Assembly: GCF_029892045.1 (NCBI RefSeq)
Contig: NZ_CP120368.1
Location: 246,001 to 310,000 of the forward strand
DNA: 64,000 nt
Direction of reading: 5' to 3'
Source: Sinorhizobium numidicum
GTDB taxonomy: Bacteria > Pseudomonadota > Alphaproteobacteria > Rhizobiales > Rhizobiaceae
A model generated the notes under the pieces. That model made no database searches. It saw only the letters and a list, made by a program, of their open reading frames with translations, and had not been told where the DNA came from. A program made the position numbers and the translations under genes. Below, piece after piece: positions 25,029 to 35,063 of this stretch (its first letter is position 1; every line of letters starts with the position of its first letter).

Positions 25029-27455
25029 ATGAAGTTCACGCTTTCCTGGTTGAAGGACCATCTGGAAACCGACGCCTCGCTCGAGGAAATCTGCGCCCGC
25101 CTGACGATGATCGGGCTGGAGGTGGAGGACGTCGACGACAAGGCCGCCTTCAAGCCCTTCGTCATCGCCAAGGTCGTCTCCGCCGAGCAGCATCCGAACG
25201 CCGACAAGCTGAAGGTGCTGATGATCGATACCGGCTCGGGCGCGCCGGTGCAGGTCGTCTGCGGCGCGCCGAACGCGCGCAGGGGGCTGGTCGGCGCTTT
25301 TGCCGCTCCGGGAACCTACGTGCCCGGTATCGACGTGATGCTCTCGGTCGGCAATATCCGCGGCGTCGAAAGCCGCGGCATGATGTGCTCGGAAAAGGAA
25401 CTGCAGATTTCCGACGACCACACCGGCATCATCGACCTGCCCGAGGATGCGCCGGTCGGCACCAGCTATGCTGCTTACGCGGGCCTTGATGATCCGGTCA
25501 TCGAGATCAACCTGACGCCGAATCGGCCGGATTGCACCAGTGTTCACGGCATTGCCCGCGATCTCGCCGCCTCCGGCCTCGGCAGCTTGAAGACGAAGCC
25601 GGCACCATCCTTCCCGGTCAAGGGAGAGACCCCGGTGAAGGTGAGGCTCGATCTCGGCGAAGACAGGCACCTCTGCCCCGGCTTTGCGCTCCGCCTCGTG
25701 CGCGGCGTCAAGAACGGTCCGAGTCCCGTCTGGATGCGCCAGCGGCTGACCGCGATCGGGCTCAGGCCAATCAATGCGCTGGTCGACATCACCAACTACA
25801 TCACCTTCGACCAGGGACGTCCGCTGCACGTTTTCGATGCCGCCAAGGTCACGGGCAATCTGACGGTCCGCCGGGCGAAGGAGGGCGAGAAGGTGTTGGC
25901 GCTCGATACCCGTGAATACACGCTGTCGCCGGCCAACGTGGTGATCGCCGATGAGGACGGCATCGAATCGATCGGCGGCATCATGGGCGGCGAGCATTCC
26001 GGCTGTGACGAGAACACGACCGACGTGCTGATCGAATCGGCGCTATGGGACCCGATGAACATCGCCAAGACCGGCCGCACGTTCGGCATCATCACCGATG
26101 CGCGCTATCGCTTCGAACGCGGCGTCGATCCGGAATACATGGTGCCCGGCATAGAACGGGCGACCGAACTCGTGCTTGAACTCTGCGGTGGCAACGCGGC
26201 GAAGCTGGACGTCGTCGGTTATGAGGGCCACACGCCCAAGATCGTCGATTTCCCGGTCTCGGAAGTCAAGCGGCTGACCGGTCTGGAAATCTCCGCGGGT
26301 GAGAGCGCCTCGATCCTGACGAAGCTCGGCTTCGGCGTCGAGGGCTCGGGTGAGCGCTTCCGCGTCACGGTGCCATCCTGGCGGCCGGACGTCGATGGAA
26401 AGGCGGACTTGGTCGAGGAGGTCATGCGTATCCATGGCGTCGACAACATCGTAGCCGCGCCGCTCCCGAGCCATAACGCCGTCAACGGCAAGATCCTGAC
26501 GACGCTGCAGATCCGCACGCGCCTTGCCAAGCGTGCGCTCGCGAGCCGCGGCATGCTGGAAGCGGTTACCTGGTCCTTCATTTCGGAAGAGCACGCGAAG
26601 CTCTTCGGCGGCGGTCAGCCGGAGCTCAAGCTGGCCAATCCCATCGCTGCCGACATGTCCGACATGCGCCCTTCGCTGCTGCCGGGGCTCCTGACGGCAG
26701 CGCAACGCAATGCCGACAAGGGCTATGGCGACGTGGCGATCTTCGAAGTGTCGGGTACCTATGAAGCCGATACGCCCGAGGCGCAGCGCCGGGTCGCCGG
26801 CGGTGTCCGCCGCGGCACCGCATCGCTGACCGGGGCGGGCCGGCTCTGGTCGAACGCCGCCAAGGGCGGCGGCAAGCCGGTCGATATCTTCGATGCGAAG
26901 GCCGATGCCATCGCCGTGCTCGAGGCTTGCGGTGTACCTATGGGCAATGTCCAGTTCGAGGCCGGCGGCCCGGCCTGGTATCATCCCGGCCGCTCTGGCA
27001 CTGTCAAGCTCGGTCCGAAGATCGTGCTCGGCACTTTCGGCGAGTTCCATCCGAAGACCTTGGAGGCGCTTGACGTCTCCGGCGCGCTCTGTGGCTTCGA
27101 GATCTACATCGATGCGATGCCCGAGCCGAAGAAGAAGGCGACACGCACGAAGCCGGCGCTGGAGCTTTCGCCATTCCAGGCGGTCAAGCGTGACTTCGCC
27201 TTCGTCGTCGACAAGACTGTAGAAGCGGCCGCGATCATGAGGGCGGCATCCGGTGCCGATCGCAAGCTGGTTGCGGGCGTCAGTGTCTTCGACGTGTTCG
27301 AAGGCGCCTCGCTTGGCGAAGGCAAGAAGTCGATCGCCATCGAGGTGACTATCCAGCCGGTAGAGCGCACGCTGACAGACGAGGATTTCGAAGCGCTGAC
27401 CGCCAAGATCGTCGCCAATGTCGCGAAGAGCACGGGCGGCATGCTTCGCGCCTGA
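25029..27455 (+). CDS. pheT: Phenylalanyl-tRNA synthetase beta subunit
   Basis: An 808-residue beta subunit of full length. It has the N-terminal tRNA-binding domain (about 40-150, [20 protein letters not shown]), the B3/B4 editing module with NPNRPDC-like [13 protein letters not shown], the B5 domain ([13 protein letters not shown], near 415), the catalytic-like core, and the C-terminal ferredoxin-like anticodon-binding domain ([14 protein letters not shown], near 715). It pairs with PheS to charge tRNA-Phe and edit mischarged Tyr. A hairpin without a T-run follows the stop. Confidence 0.98.
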   Translation: MKFTLSWLKDHLETDASLEEICARLTMIGLEVEDVDDKAAFKPFVIAKVVSAEQHPNADKLKVLMIDTGSGAPVQVVCGAPNARRGLVGAFAAPGTYVPGIDVMLSVGNIRGVESRGMMCSEKELQISDDHTGIIDLPEDAPVGTSYAAYAGLDDPVIEINLTPNRPDCTSVHGIARDLAASGLGSLKTKPAPSFPVKGETPVKVRLDLGEDRHLCPGFALRLVRGVKNGPSPVWMRQRLTAIGLRPINALVDITNYITFDQGRPLHVFDAAKVTGNLTVRRAKEGEKVLALDTREYTLSPANVVIADEDGIESIGGIMGGEHSGCDENTTDVLIESALWDPMNIAKTGRTFGIITDARYRFERGVDPEYMVPGIERATELVLELCGGNAAKLDVVGYEGHTPKIVDFPVSEVKRLTGLEISAGESASILTKLGFGVEGSGERFRVTVPSWRPDVDGKADLVEEVMRIHGVDNIVAAPLPSHNAVNGKILTTLQIRTRLAKRALASRGMLEAVTWSFISEEHAKLFGGGQPELKLANPIAADMSDMRPSLLPGLLTAAQRNADKGYGDVAIFEVSGTYEADTPEAQRRVAGGVRRGTASLTGAGRLWSNAAKGGGKPVDIFDAKADAIAVLEACGVPMGNVQFEAGGPAWYHPGRSGTVKLGPKIVLGTFGEFHPKTLEALDVSGALCGFEIYIDAMPEPKKKATRTKPALELSPFQAVKRDFAFVVDKTVEAAAIMRAASGADRKLVAGVSVFDVFEGASLGEGKKSIAIEVTIQPVERTLTDEDFEALTAKIVANVAKSTGGMLRA

Positions 27456-27463
27456 TGAAAAGT

Positions 27464-27493
27464 GAGAGGCCGTCGTCTTTGCGGCGGCCTCTC
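27464..27493 (+). terminator. Hairpin after pheT
   Basis: GAGAGGCCG (27464-27472) pairs with CGGCCTCTC (27485-27493) around a 12-base loop. It starts 9 bases after the pheT stop and has no clear T-run. It is followed at once by a family B repeat. Confidence 0.6.
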
Positions 27494-27495
27494 TG

Positions 27496-27588
27496 CTGCA
27501 TGATTCCTTAAATCGGCACCGATTAAGGCCAAACCGTACAGCCATCCGAAGTCTTACAGAGAACTTTGTGGGGTTGAAAAGATGCGCG
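27496..27588. repeat. Palindromic intergenic repeat, family B, copy 2
   Basis: TGCATGATTCCTTAAATCGG followed by CACCGATTAAGGCC, then GAACTTTGTGGGGTTGAAAA and GATGCGC. The order of blocks matches the copy at 745-845 on the same strand. It lies between pheT and a convergent VOC gene. Confidence 0.65.
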
Positions 27589-27605
27589 ATGCGGTAGCGA
27601 AGTTC

Positions 27606-27968
27606 TCAATCCTGGGACTGCATCAGTTCTATGCGGTTGCCGAATGGATCGCTGACATATCGGCGCACGAATCTGGCGAGCGGCTCGTCTTCCTTTGCGT
27701 GAATTCCAGCCGCCTCAAGTCGTGAAATCAGGGCGAAAAGATCATCGACGATGAACGCCGGGTGCGCCTTGCGGGCGGGCGAGAATTGCTTCTCGATACC
27801 AAGATGGATCTTGAGGCCCGGGTGCTCGAACCAGCAGCCGCCGCGTGCGGCGAGGTTGGCCGGTTTTGCCACTTCCGGAATGCCGAGAAGGCCGGAATAA
27901 AAGCGGCGAGCCTCGGCTTCGCCTCCTTCCGGCATCGCCAGTTGCACATGATCGATCGCGATCAGCAT
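27606..27968 (-). CDS. VOC (glyoxalase/bleomycin resistance) family protein
   Basis: A 120-residue single-module vicinal-oxygen-chelate protein. It opens with the strand IDHVQLAMPEGGEAEARRFY. Other fold elements are GLKIHLGIE, HPAFIVDDL and the C-terminal YVSDPFGNRIELMQ, whose Glu is a usual metal ligand. Family members act on small metabolites or bind antibiotics; no substrate can be read here. It may be co-transcribed with the NTF2-like gene 42 bases upstream. Confidence 0.88.
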   Translation of the reverse strand: MLIAIDHVQLAMPEGGEAEARRFYSGLLGIPEVAKPANLAARGGCWFEHPGLKIHLGIEKQFSPARKAHPAFIVDDLFALISRLEAAGIHAKEDEPLARFVRRYVSDPFGNRIELMQSQD

Positions 27969-28010
27969 TCCGGATGCAGCCGGCGGGGAGGGGGAGCATG
28001 CATGCAGTAC

Positions 28011-28370
28011 CTATGAATGTATGTGCCAGACCTTGTTGACGATCAGCCATCGCCCCTCGATCTTCAGCAGCGAGAGATAATCCGTGTAGCGCGAACCGGC
28101 AAATTCGTCGACAACCTTGACGCTCGCGGCGTCGCCGGTGATGTGGATCATCTCTACGTCCATGACTGGTTGGGTTTCCGGCGGCGCCGAACCCTCTTTC
28201 AGAATTGCTGCGATGAAGTCGTCGCGCGTCAGCCATTCGGCAGCCCCTCCCTGGTTGCCGACAATCGACGCGTTCGGGTGAAAGGCCTTGCGAAGCGCCG
28301 CCTCGTTGGCGAAGGCCATGCCGTCGACATAAAGATGGACAACCGCGTTGATCGCCTGCTCTTCGGACAT
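28011..28370 (-). CDS. NTF2/SnoaL-like protein (lumazine-binding-like)
   Basis: A 119-residue protein of the NTF2-like cone fold, closest in pattern to the putative lumazine-binding subgroup. It starts EEQAINAVVHLYVDGMAFAN, continues AFHPNASIVGNQGG and ends in DYLSLLKIEGRWLIVNKVWH, the usual last strands. Such domains are often small-molecule-binding dimers without a proven reaction. It lies upstream of the VOC gene on the same strand, with which it may form a two-gene unit. Confidence 0.83.
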   Translation of the reverse strand: MSEEQAINAVVHLYVDGMAFANEAALRKAFHPNASIVGNQGGAAEWLTRDDFIAAILKEGSAPPETQPVMDVEMIHITGDAASVKVVDEFAGSRYTDYLSLLKIEGRWLIVNKVWHIHS

Positions 28371-28431
28371 CCTGACCCTCCTTTTTCTGTCCGGATGGAG
28401 CTATAGCTAGGGCACCGCAGCGGAAATGCGA

Positions 28432-28468
28432 TGCCCTATAGAGCCGTGCGTCTTTTCAGACGCACAAT
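28432..28468. repeat. Family B repeat fragment, inverted
   Basis: CTATAGAGCCGTGCGTCTTT then TCAGACGCACAATGG is the reverse complement of the last hairpin of the family B repeat (compare GTGCGTCTGAAAAGACGC in the copy at 745-845). Only this end block is present. Confidence 0.55.
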
Positions 28469-28533
28469 GGTCGCCGTCACACTCTTCCGATTTAAGGCTC
28501 ACGCGGTGGAAGAGCATGAGCAGACTCGCAGCG

Positions 28534-29529
<996 letters not shown>

Positions 29530-29733
29530 AGGGATTTCCTTTCAGGCTGGAAGCGGAGCCGTTGTGCCGCACTCTGCGAACGCTGGCTCCCGTCGAATAT
29601 ACGGGGTGATCGCCAAAACATCGCGTGCCTCTTGTTCCCGGCGCCGCACTCTGACGATGAGAAGAAGATAGGGCCTCGATCGGCGGCTGAAAATCGCTGT
29701 CAATTCTCACAGGTTGTTCTATTATTTCGATCA

Positions 29734-30624
29734 ATGAGCCGCACCCAGCTTTCCCAGCTCGCAGTCCTTTCCGCCGTAGCCGCCCATGCCAGCTTCCGCG
29801 GCGCGGCGAAGGAACTCGGCATCGCACCTTCGGCCGTAAGCCACGCCGTCGCCAGTCTGGAGAGGAGCCTCGGCATTCGCCTGCTCGCGCGAACGACGCG
29901 CAGCGTCGCGGCAACGGAGGAGGGAAGGCGACTTCTGGAACGACTGCGGCCGGCGCTCGATGAAATTGCCCATGCGCTCGAACTGGCGGCGGAGGCGAGG
30001 GAACGCCCGGCAGGCAACCTGCGCGTCACCGCGCCGCGGTTCGCTGCCGATCTCATTCTTGCGCCGCGCCTCGGCGATTTCCTCGCCCGCTATCCCGACA
30101 TCGTGCTCGAAATCGCCAACGAGGACGGTTTCACCGACATTGTCCAAGAGGGTTATGACGCTGGGATTAGGCTCGGCGAGAGCCTTGAGGCGGACATGAT
30201 CGCCGTGAAGGTCGGCCCGGAGTTGGTGAGCGCGGTCGTCGCAGCACCGTCCTATTTCGAGCGTTTTCCACGACCCGACCACCCTCGCGACCTGACAGCG
30301 CATCGCTGCATTCGCCGGCGCTTCTCCAACGGCACTCTCTACCGCTGGGAATTCGAGAAGGATGGCGAGGAGATAACGGTTTCAGTGAGCGGACCGCTGA
30401 TCCTTGGCGAAGACAGGCCAATCGTCGAGGCGGCGCTCAGCGGCGCCGGCCTTGCCTATCTCTTCGAATCGCGCGTCGGCGACTATATTGCGGACGGGAG
30501 ATTGGTGCGGGTGCTTCAGGACTGGTGCGCGCCCTATGCCGGTCCCTTCCTCTATTACCCGAGCCGCCGGCAGATGCGCCCGGCGCTGAGAGCCTTCATC
30601 GATTTCTTCCGGCATATAGCCTGA
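29734..30624 (+). CDS. LysR-family transcriptional regulator
   Basis: A 296-residue LysR protein. The winged helix-turn-helix is at about residues 1-60 (QLAVLSAVAAHASFRGAAKE, APSAVSHAVASLERSLGIRL). The two-lobed effector domain follows, with NLRVTAPRFAADLILAPRLG typical of the CrgA-like group. The ATG at 29734 is the first residue of the conserved domain; a much longer frame upstream runs antisense to the aldo/keto reductase. It is divergent from that reductase and is the likely regulator of it. A 10-bp-stem hairpin follows the stop. Confidence 0.93.
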   Translation: MSRTQLSQLAVLSAVAAHASFRGAAKELGIAPSAVSHAVASLERSLGIRLLARTTRSVAATEEGRRLLERLRPALDEIAHALELAAEARERPAGNLRVTAPRFAADLILAPRLGDFLARYPDIVLEIANEDGFTDIVQEGYDAGIRLGESLEADMIAVKVGPELVSAVVAAPSYFERFPRPDHPRDLTAHRCIRRRFSNGTLYRWEFEKDGEEITVSVSGPLILGEDRPIVEAALSGAGLAYLFESRVGDYIADGRLVRVLQDWCAPYAGPFLYYPSRRQMRPALRAFIDFFRHIA

Positions 30625-30627
30625 CGG

Positions 30628-30653
30628 GGCGACCGGCTGTTTCGCCGGTCGCC
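30628..30653. terminator. Hairpin between convergent LysR and YciF-like genes
   Basis: Perfect 10-bp stem GGCGACCGGC / GCCGGTCGCC with loop TGTTTC. It starts 4 bases after the LysR stop and ends 9 bases before the stop of the convergent gene. There is no T-run; it may serve both transcripts. Confidence 0.6.
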
Positions 30654-30661
30654 AGCAGCGG

Positions 30662-31153
30662 TCATGCTGCTCTCTTGTTCGCCTGCGCCACTGCCAGTTT
30701 CGTCAAATCCTCGTCGGTAATGATTTCTTCCTTCAGCGTCGCGTCGAGAAGCGACGCTGCATCCTTGAGGCCGATGGTCTGGGCCCAGGTTTTCAGCGTG
30801 CCGTAGCGCGAGATTTCATAATGCTCGACGGCTTGCGCGGCAGAGATCAGGCCGGCGTCGAGAGCAGGGGTGCCCTTGAAGTCGTCCATGATGTCCTCGC
30901 TCTCGGCAACGATCCCTTCGATGGCTTCGCAGGTTTTCCCTTGGGCACGTTTGCCGATCATATCGAAGACCTGCTGCAGCCGCTCAACGTGGGTTTCGGT
31001 CTGCTCCCTATGTTTTTCGAACGCCGCCTTGAGCTCCGGCTCCTGTGCGCCGCGGGCCATCTTCGGCAGCGCCTTCAGGATCTTGCGCTCGGCATAGTAG
31101 ATGTCCTTTAGCGTGTCGTAGAAGAGGTCGTCCAATGTCTTTCCCTTGGCCAT
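30662..31153 (-). CDS. YciF/DUF892 ferritin-like stress protein
   Basis: A 163-residue helical protein of the YciE/YciF (DUF892) family, ferritin-like. It starts KTLDDLFYDTLKDIYYAERK. The two helix pairs hold Glu and His in the di-iron-like places: YAERKILKALPKMA, FEKHREQTETHVERL, AAQAVEHYEISRYG and LLDATLKEEIITDE. Family members are induced by general stress. The ATG at 31153 follows AGGAA; the longer frame adds an unlikely 15 residues. A GGAAC-N18-TT promoter lies upstream, which supports control by the RpoE2/EcfG general stress sigma factor. Confidence 0.9.
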   Translation of the reverse strand: MAKGKTLDDLFYDTLKDIYYAERKILKALPKMARGAQEPELKAAFEKHREQTETHVERLQQVFDMIGKRAQGKTCEAIEGIVAESEDIMDDFKGTPALDAGLISAAQAVEHYEISRYGTLKTWAQTIGLKDAASLLDATLKEEIITDEDLTKLAVAQANKRAA

Positions 31154-31200
31154 TGCGGTTTCCTTCCTCGTCTGGTGGGGGTTATGAGTGACGCCCAATC

Positions 31201-31225
31201 AACATCAGACAGAGCCATTTGTTCC
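31201..31225 (-). promoter_or_regulatory. Candidate RpoE2/EcfG-type general stress promoter
   Basis: On the minus strand GGAAC (31221-31225) is followed after exactly 18 bases by TT (31201-31202). This is the pattern reported for Sinorhizobium RpoE2 (GGAAC-N18-TT). It lies 48 bases upstream of the YciF-like start, a gene type commonly in this regulon. Confidence 0.65.
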
Positions 31226-31372
31226 TCTCCAGAGGAAAATGCGCTCGGCGTGCATCCTTTTGTCCATGTCCCGGAAAGGCGGAGCTTTTCACTGCAGCGG
31301 AAAACGGGTGGCCGCGACCTTCGTCATCTGGAATTTTTGCGGCCATCAACGAAACGGACGGGAGCAAACAAG

Positions 31373-32143
31373 ATGTCGAGACTGGAAGGAAAGACCGCGA
31401 TCGTGACGGGCGCAAGCTCCGGTATAGGTCGCGCAGCCGCGTTGCTCTTTGCGCGCGAAGGCGCAAAACTCGTCCTCACCGCCAGGCGCGGCGAGGCCCT
31501 CGAGCAGCTTGCGCGTGAGATCGCAGATGAAGGTGGTGAAGCGGCAGCGCTTGCCGGCGACGTGCGCGACGAAGCCTTGAATAAGGCGCTGGTCGATCTG
31601 GCGCTCAACCGCTTCGGCGGATTGGACATCGCCTTCAACAATGCCGGCGCGCTCGGCGCCATGGGCGATGTCGCGTCGCTCTCTGTGGAAGGATGGCGGG
31701 AAACGCTCGATACCAATCTGACCAGCGCCTTTCTCGCCGCTAAGCATCAGGCGCCGGCAATGATTGCTCGCGGCGGCGGTTCGCTCGTCTTTACCTCAAG
31801 CTTCGTCGGGTATTCGGCAGGTTTTCCGGGCATGGCTGCCTATGCGGCCGGCAAGGCCGGGCTGATCGGCCTCGTTCAGTCGCTGGCGGTCGAGTTCGGT
31901 GCCCGCGGGGTGCGGGCGAACGCGCTGCTGCCTGGCGGCACCGATACGCCGTCCAATGCCGCGAACCTGCCCGGCGCTGCTCCCGAGACACGCGATTTCG
32001 TCGCAGGCCTGCACGCCCTGAAGCGCATGGCGCAGCCCGAGGAAATCGCTCAAGCCGCGCTTTATCTTGCCTCCGATGGCGCTAGCTTCGTCACCGGTGC
32101 GGCATTGCTGGTCGATGGCGGCGTTTCGATCAGCAGGACATGA
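31373..32143 (+). CDS. Short-chain dehydrogenase/reductase
   Basis: A 256-residue classical SDR. The cofactor motif TGASSGIG is at about residues 12-19, NNAG near 89, and the catalytic Ser-Tyr-Lys in TSSFVGYSAGFPGMAAYAAGK near 140-160 (YxxxK = YAAGK). The basic ARRGE after the second strand suggests NADP(H). The ATG at 31373 follows GGAGC; the upstream frame overlaps the stress promoter and is not credible. It is divergent from the YciF-like gene and 35 bases before the next gene. Substrate unknown. Confidence 0.93.
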   Translation: MSRLEGKTAIVTGASSGIGRAAALLFAREGAKLVLTARRGEALEQLAREIADEGGEAAALAGDVRDEALNKALVDLALNRFGGLDIAFNNAGALGAMGDVASLSVEGWRETLDTNLTSAFLAAKHQAPAMIARGGGSLVFTSSFVGYSAGFPGMAAYAAGKAGLIGLVQSLAVEFGARGVRANALLPGGTDTPSNAANLPGAAPETRDFVAGLHALKRMAQPEEIAQAALYLASDGASFVTGAALLVDGGVSISRT

Positions 32144-32178
32144 TCTAACGATCGTCGTTAAAGGGCACGGGGAAGCAA

Positions 32179-32808
32179 ATGAAAAAACCGGGATCGATGA
32201 AATCGCTGGAAGAGCTTGGCCGCGTGCGCCTGTCGCGAAACTTCTTCCTGCGCGATTTCCTTCATTCGGAGATCGCTGACTTCTACAGGATTCCAAACAT
32301 CCCGGACGATCCGGATCTTGCCGTCGAGGCCGGCCGGAAACTTTGCGAGGAACTGCTGGAGCCGTTGCAGGCGACCTTCGGCCGCTTGCACATCCGCTCT
32401 GCCTATCGAAACCGCGCCGTCAACGCCTTCGGCAACGCGAACAAGCTCAATTGCTCCACCAATGCCGCGACGGCGGCAGATCATATATGGGACATGCGCG
32501 ATGCGGACGGATGCATGGGGGCGACCGCCTCCATCGTCATTCCCTGGGTATGGGATCGCGAGCGTCACGGAGGCGGTTGGCAGAGCCTCGCCTGGTGGAT
32601 TCACGACCACCTTCCCTATGCTTCGCTCTGCTTCTTCCCAAAACTTTGGGCCTTCAACATCCAGTGGCACGAAAGACCGGGGCGGACGATCAGGAGCTTT
32701 GCCGAGCCACGCGGATTGCTGACGAAGCCGGGCATGGCCAACCACGAAGGCAGCCATGCGCAATATTATCCAGGCTTCCCGAAACCTGTCGCGGCGGAAA
32801 GGGGCTGA
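32179..32808 (+). CDS. Conserved protein of unknown function, possibly peptidase M15-like fold
   Basis: A 209-residue protein I cannot name with confidence. Its layout resembles the D-Ala-D-Ala carboxypeptidase/Hedgehog (M15) fold. An N-terminal helix (LSRNFFLRDFLHSEIADFY) is followed by LCEELLEPLQATFGRLHIRS, AYRNRAVNAFGN, TAADHIWDMRDADG in the place of the SxHxxGxAxD metal site, and IHDHLPYASLCFF in the place of the second site. No signal peptide is visible, so it appears cytoplasmic. The ATG at 32179 follows GGGGAAG. It lies 35 bases after the SDR gene and is probably co-transcribed. Confidence 0.65.
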   Translation: MKKPGSMKSLEELGRVRLSRNFFLRDFLHSEIADFYRIPNIPDDPDLAVEAGRKLCEELLEPLQATFGRLHIRSAYRNRAVNAFGNANKLNCSTNAATAADHIWDMRDADGCMGATASIVIPWVWDRERHGGGWQSLAWWIHDHLPYASLCFFPKLWAFNIQWHERPGRTIRSFAEPRGLLTKPGMANHEGSHAQYYPGFPKPVAAERG

Positions 32809-32818
32809 AGGACGCCTC

Positions 32819-33769
32819 CTATTCGCTTACCTCGTTCAGGCGCCTCACCGCTTCGTCCGAGAGCTTGAGCTCGGCGGACCGCATAAGGCTTGCCAACTGA
32901 GCGAGATTGGTCGCGCTGGCGATCGGTGCGGTCACGCCCTCGCGGGCGATGATCCAGGCAAGCGCAATCTCCGCCTGCTTAGCGCCGATCTCCTCCGCAA
33001 TCTCGTCGAGCACGCCAAGGATACGCATGCCGCGGCCATCGAGATATTTTTCGACGCCGCCACCCCGGGCCGATCCCTCAAGATCCTTGTGCGAGCGGTA
33101 TTTGCCGGAAAGGAAACCTCTGGCAAGGCTGAAATAGGTAATGACGCCGATGTCTTCGGCCATGCACAGGTTGCGCAATGGTCCATCATAGGACGCCCGG
33201 TCATAGAGGTTGTATTCCGGCTGCAACACGTCGTAGCGCGGCAGTGCTTTCGTCGCCGCGACGTCGAGGGCACCGCGCAATTGTGCGGCATCGAGGTTCG
33301 ACGCGCCGATCGCACGCACCTTACCTTCGGTCAGAAGCTCATCATAAGCGGCGAGCGTCTCTTCGTAGGGCGTGTCGGGATCCGGCCAATGCGAGAGGTA
33401 AAGGTCGATATAGTCCGTCTGAAGGCGCCTCAGAGATTGCTCCACCGCCTGCAGAATCCAGCGGCGCGAAAGACCCTTCTGATCCGGCCCCATTTCCGAT
33501 CCGACCTTGGTGATGATGACGGCTTCGTCGCGCGCACGCCGTGAATGCTTCAGCCAGTTGCCGATGATCGTCTCGGACTCGCCGCCCGTGTTGCCCGGCA
33601 CCCAGGAGGAATAGGCATCCGCCGTGTCGATGGCATTGAAGCCAGCGTCGAAGAAAGCGTCGAGAAGGGCGAAGGACGTTTTTTCATCCGCCGTCCAGCC
33701 GAAGACATTGCCGCCGAAGACGAGCGGCGCGATGGAAAGACCGGTGCGGCCAAGTCTGCGCATGTCCAT
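32819..33769 (-). CDS. Aldo/keto reductase
   Basis: A 316-residue aldo/keto reductase distinct from the one at 28534. The tetrad residues are in AIDTADAYSSW (Asp, Tyr), IITKVGSEMG (Lys) and YLSHWPDPDTP (His). The cofactor segment near the end is GVTAPIASATNLAQL, typical for NADPH. The ATG at 33769 follows GGAGCG; an ATG at 33784 adds five residues. It ends 11 bases from the stop of the convergent gene and is divergent from the Gfo/Idh/MocA gene 250 bases away. Confidence 0.92.
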   Translation of the reverse strand: MDMRRLGRTGLSIAPLVFGGNVFGWTADEKTSFALLDAFFDAGFNAIDTADAYSSWVPGNTGGESETIIGNWLKHSRRARDEAVIITKVGSEMGPDQKGLSRRWILQAVEQSLRRLQTDYIDLYLSHWPDPDTPYEETLAAYDELLTEGKVRAIGASNLDAAQLRGALDVAATKALPRYDVLQPEYNLYDRASYDGPLRNLCMAEDIGVITYFSLARGFLSGKYRSHKDLEGSARGGGVEKYLDGRGMRILGVLDEIAEEIGAKQAEIALAWIIAREGVTAPIASATNLAQLASLMRSAELKLSDEAVRRLNEVSE

Positions 33770-33896
33770 GGTTTCGCTCCACATGGTTGGATGAAAACAA
33801 GCTAGCGATCGGGAGGATTGCCGGGAGGAACATAGGTCAGCCCGGAGCGGAATGACACCTTGGCGGGTGGTTTTTCTGTGCCGGACACGGCTTGCT

Positions 33897-33908
33897 AGGT
33901 ACGTACCT
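33897..33908. promoter_or_regulatory. Perfect 12-base palindrome between divergent oxidoreductase genes
   Basis: AGGTACGTACCT lies 128 bases upstream of the aldo/keto reductase start and 112 bases upstream of the Gfo/Idh/MocA gene. GTAC-containing palindromes of this kind are often operators of small winged-helix repressors (HxlR type); no such gene is in the window. The rest of the 33770-34019 gap shows only an AAGGAG ribosome site. Confidence 0.4.
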
Positions 33909-34019
33909 CGGCGATAGTGTCGGCGCAGCCTCGATCACGCGAGCTGGATTTCCGGACGTGATCGATCTCGGGACGGGAAACGGCCGCAGGTCCCGGCCTG
34001 CTTCAGAAGGAGTCTGCTC

Positions 34020-35006
34020 ATGTTGCGTTTCGGAATTCTGTCGACCGCCAGGATCGGCCGCGAACTCGTCGTGCCCGCCATTCAGGATGCGGAAAACTGT
34101 GTCGTATCGGCGATCGCCAGCCGCGATCACGCCAGGGCGAGGGCGATGGCCGACCGTTTCTCGGTGCCGCATGCCTTCGGGTCCTATGAGGAGATGCTCG
34201 CGTCAGACACGATCGATGCCGTCTATATTCCCTTGCCCACGTCGCAGCATGTGGAATGGGCGATCAAAGCGGCCGATGCCGGCAAGCACGTGCTTTGCGA
34301 GAAGCCGCTGGCGCTGAAGGCGGACGAGATCGATGCCGTCATCGCGGCACGCGATCGCAACAGAGTGCTGATCTCGGAAGCCTACATGGTGACCTACAGT
34401 CCCGTCTGGCGAAAGGTGCGCTCGCTGCTGGCCGACGGCGCCATCGGCAAGCTGCGGCATATTCAGGGCGCCTTCACTTACTACAATCGCGATCCCGGCA
34501 ATATGCGCAATGTCCCGGCCCTCGGCGGCGGCGGTCTGCCGGATATCGGCGTCTATCCGGCGATCACCACCCGTTTCACCACCGGCAAAGAGCCGCTGCG
34601 CGTGCAGGCCAATACCGATCGCGATCCGGAATTCGGGACCGACATCTATTCGAGCGTTCGTGCCGACTTCGGCGATTTCGAGCTGAGCTTCTACATCTCT
34701 ACCCAGCTTGCCGCCCGTCAGATCATGGTCTTCCACGGCGACAAGGGCTACATTGAGGTGAAGTCGCCCTTCAATGCGGACCGCTACGGCCGCGAGGAGG
34801 TGGAACTGACCAACCAGAACCACGCTCAGTCGCAGCTTTTCCGCTTCCAGGATGCGCGCCAGTATAAGCTCGAGGCGGAAGCCTTCGCGCGAGCGGCCAA
34901 GGGAGAGCCGGAAGAGGTGGTGACGCTCGAAAGCTCGCGCCTCAACCAGAAGCTCATCGATGCCATCTATCGCGCCAGCGAGAAGGACGGCTGGGAACAG
35001 GTCTGA
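34020..35006 (+). CDS. Gfo/Idh/MocA-family oxidoreductase
   Basis: A 328-residue NAD(P)-dependent sugar/polyol oxidoreductase-like protein. The N-terminal Rossmann region starts [20 protein letters not shown] (a GxxxxxxG-type loop). The conserved CEKPLAL lies near residue 95, with the catalytic Lys. The C-terminal domain includes [14 protein letters not shown], which holds the usual Asp and following substrate residues. The ATG follows GAAGGAG. Substrate unknown; rhizobia have many paralogues acting on inositol and sugar derivatives. A strong terminator follows. Confidence 0.92.
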   Translation: MLRFGILSTARIGRELVVPAIQDAENCVVSAIASRDHARARAMADRFSVPHAFGSYEEMLASDTIDAVYIPLPTSQHVEWAIKAADAGKHVLCEKPLALKADEIDAVIAARDRNRVLISEAYMVTYSPVWRKVRSLLADGAIGKLRHIQGAFTYYNRDPGNMRNVPALGGGGLPDIGVYPAITTRFTTGKEPLRVQANTDRDPEFGTDIYSSVRADFGDFELSFYISTQLAARQIMVFHGDKGYIEVKSPFNADRYGREEVELTNQNHAQSQLFRFQDARQYKLEAEAFARAAKGEPEEVVTLESSRLNQKLIDAIYRASEKDGWEQV

Positions 35007-35025
35007 AACAGAATAAGCACGTGAG

Positions 35026-35056
35026 GGCCCGCCGATGCGGCGGGCCTTTTTCTTTT
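35026..35056. terminator. Terminator after the Gfo/Idh/MocA gene
   Basis: Stem GGCCCGCC / GGCGGGCC with loop GATGC, followed by TTTTTCTTTTT. It lies between convergent genes, 20 bases after one stop and 8 bases from the other. Confidence 0.9.
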
Positions 35057-35063
35057 TGAATAA

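Noticed and set aside
24291..25997. Minus-strand frame of 568 codons opposite pheS and pheT
   Set aside because: Antisense to two essential, full-length genes; no recognisable domain; its length is explained by GC-rich codon structure.
26043..27545. Minus-strand frame of 500 codons opposite pheT
   Set aside because: Same reason: shadow of pheT with no domain features and no ribosome site.
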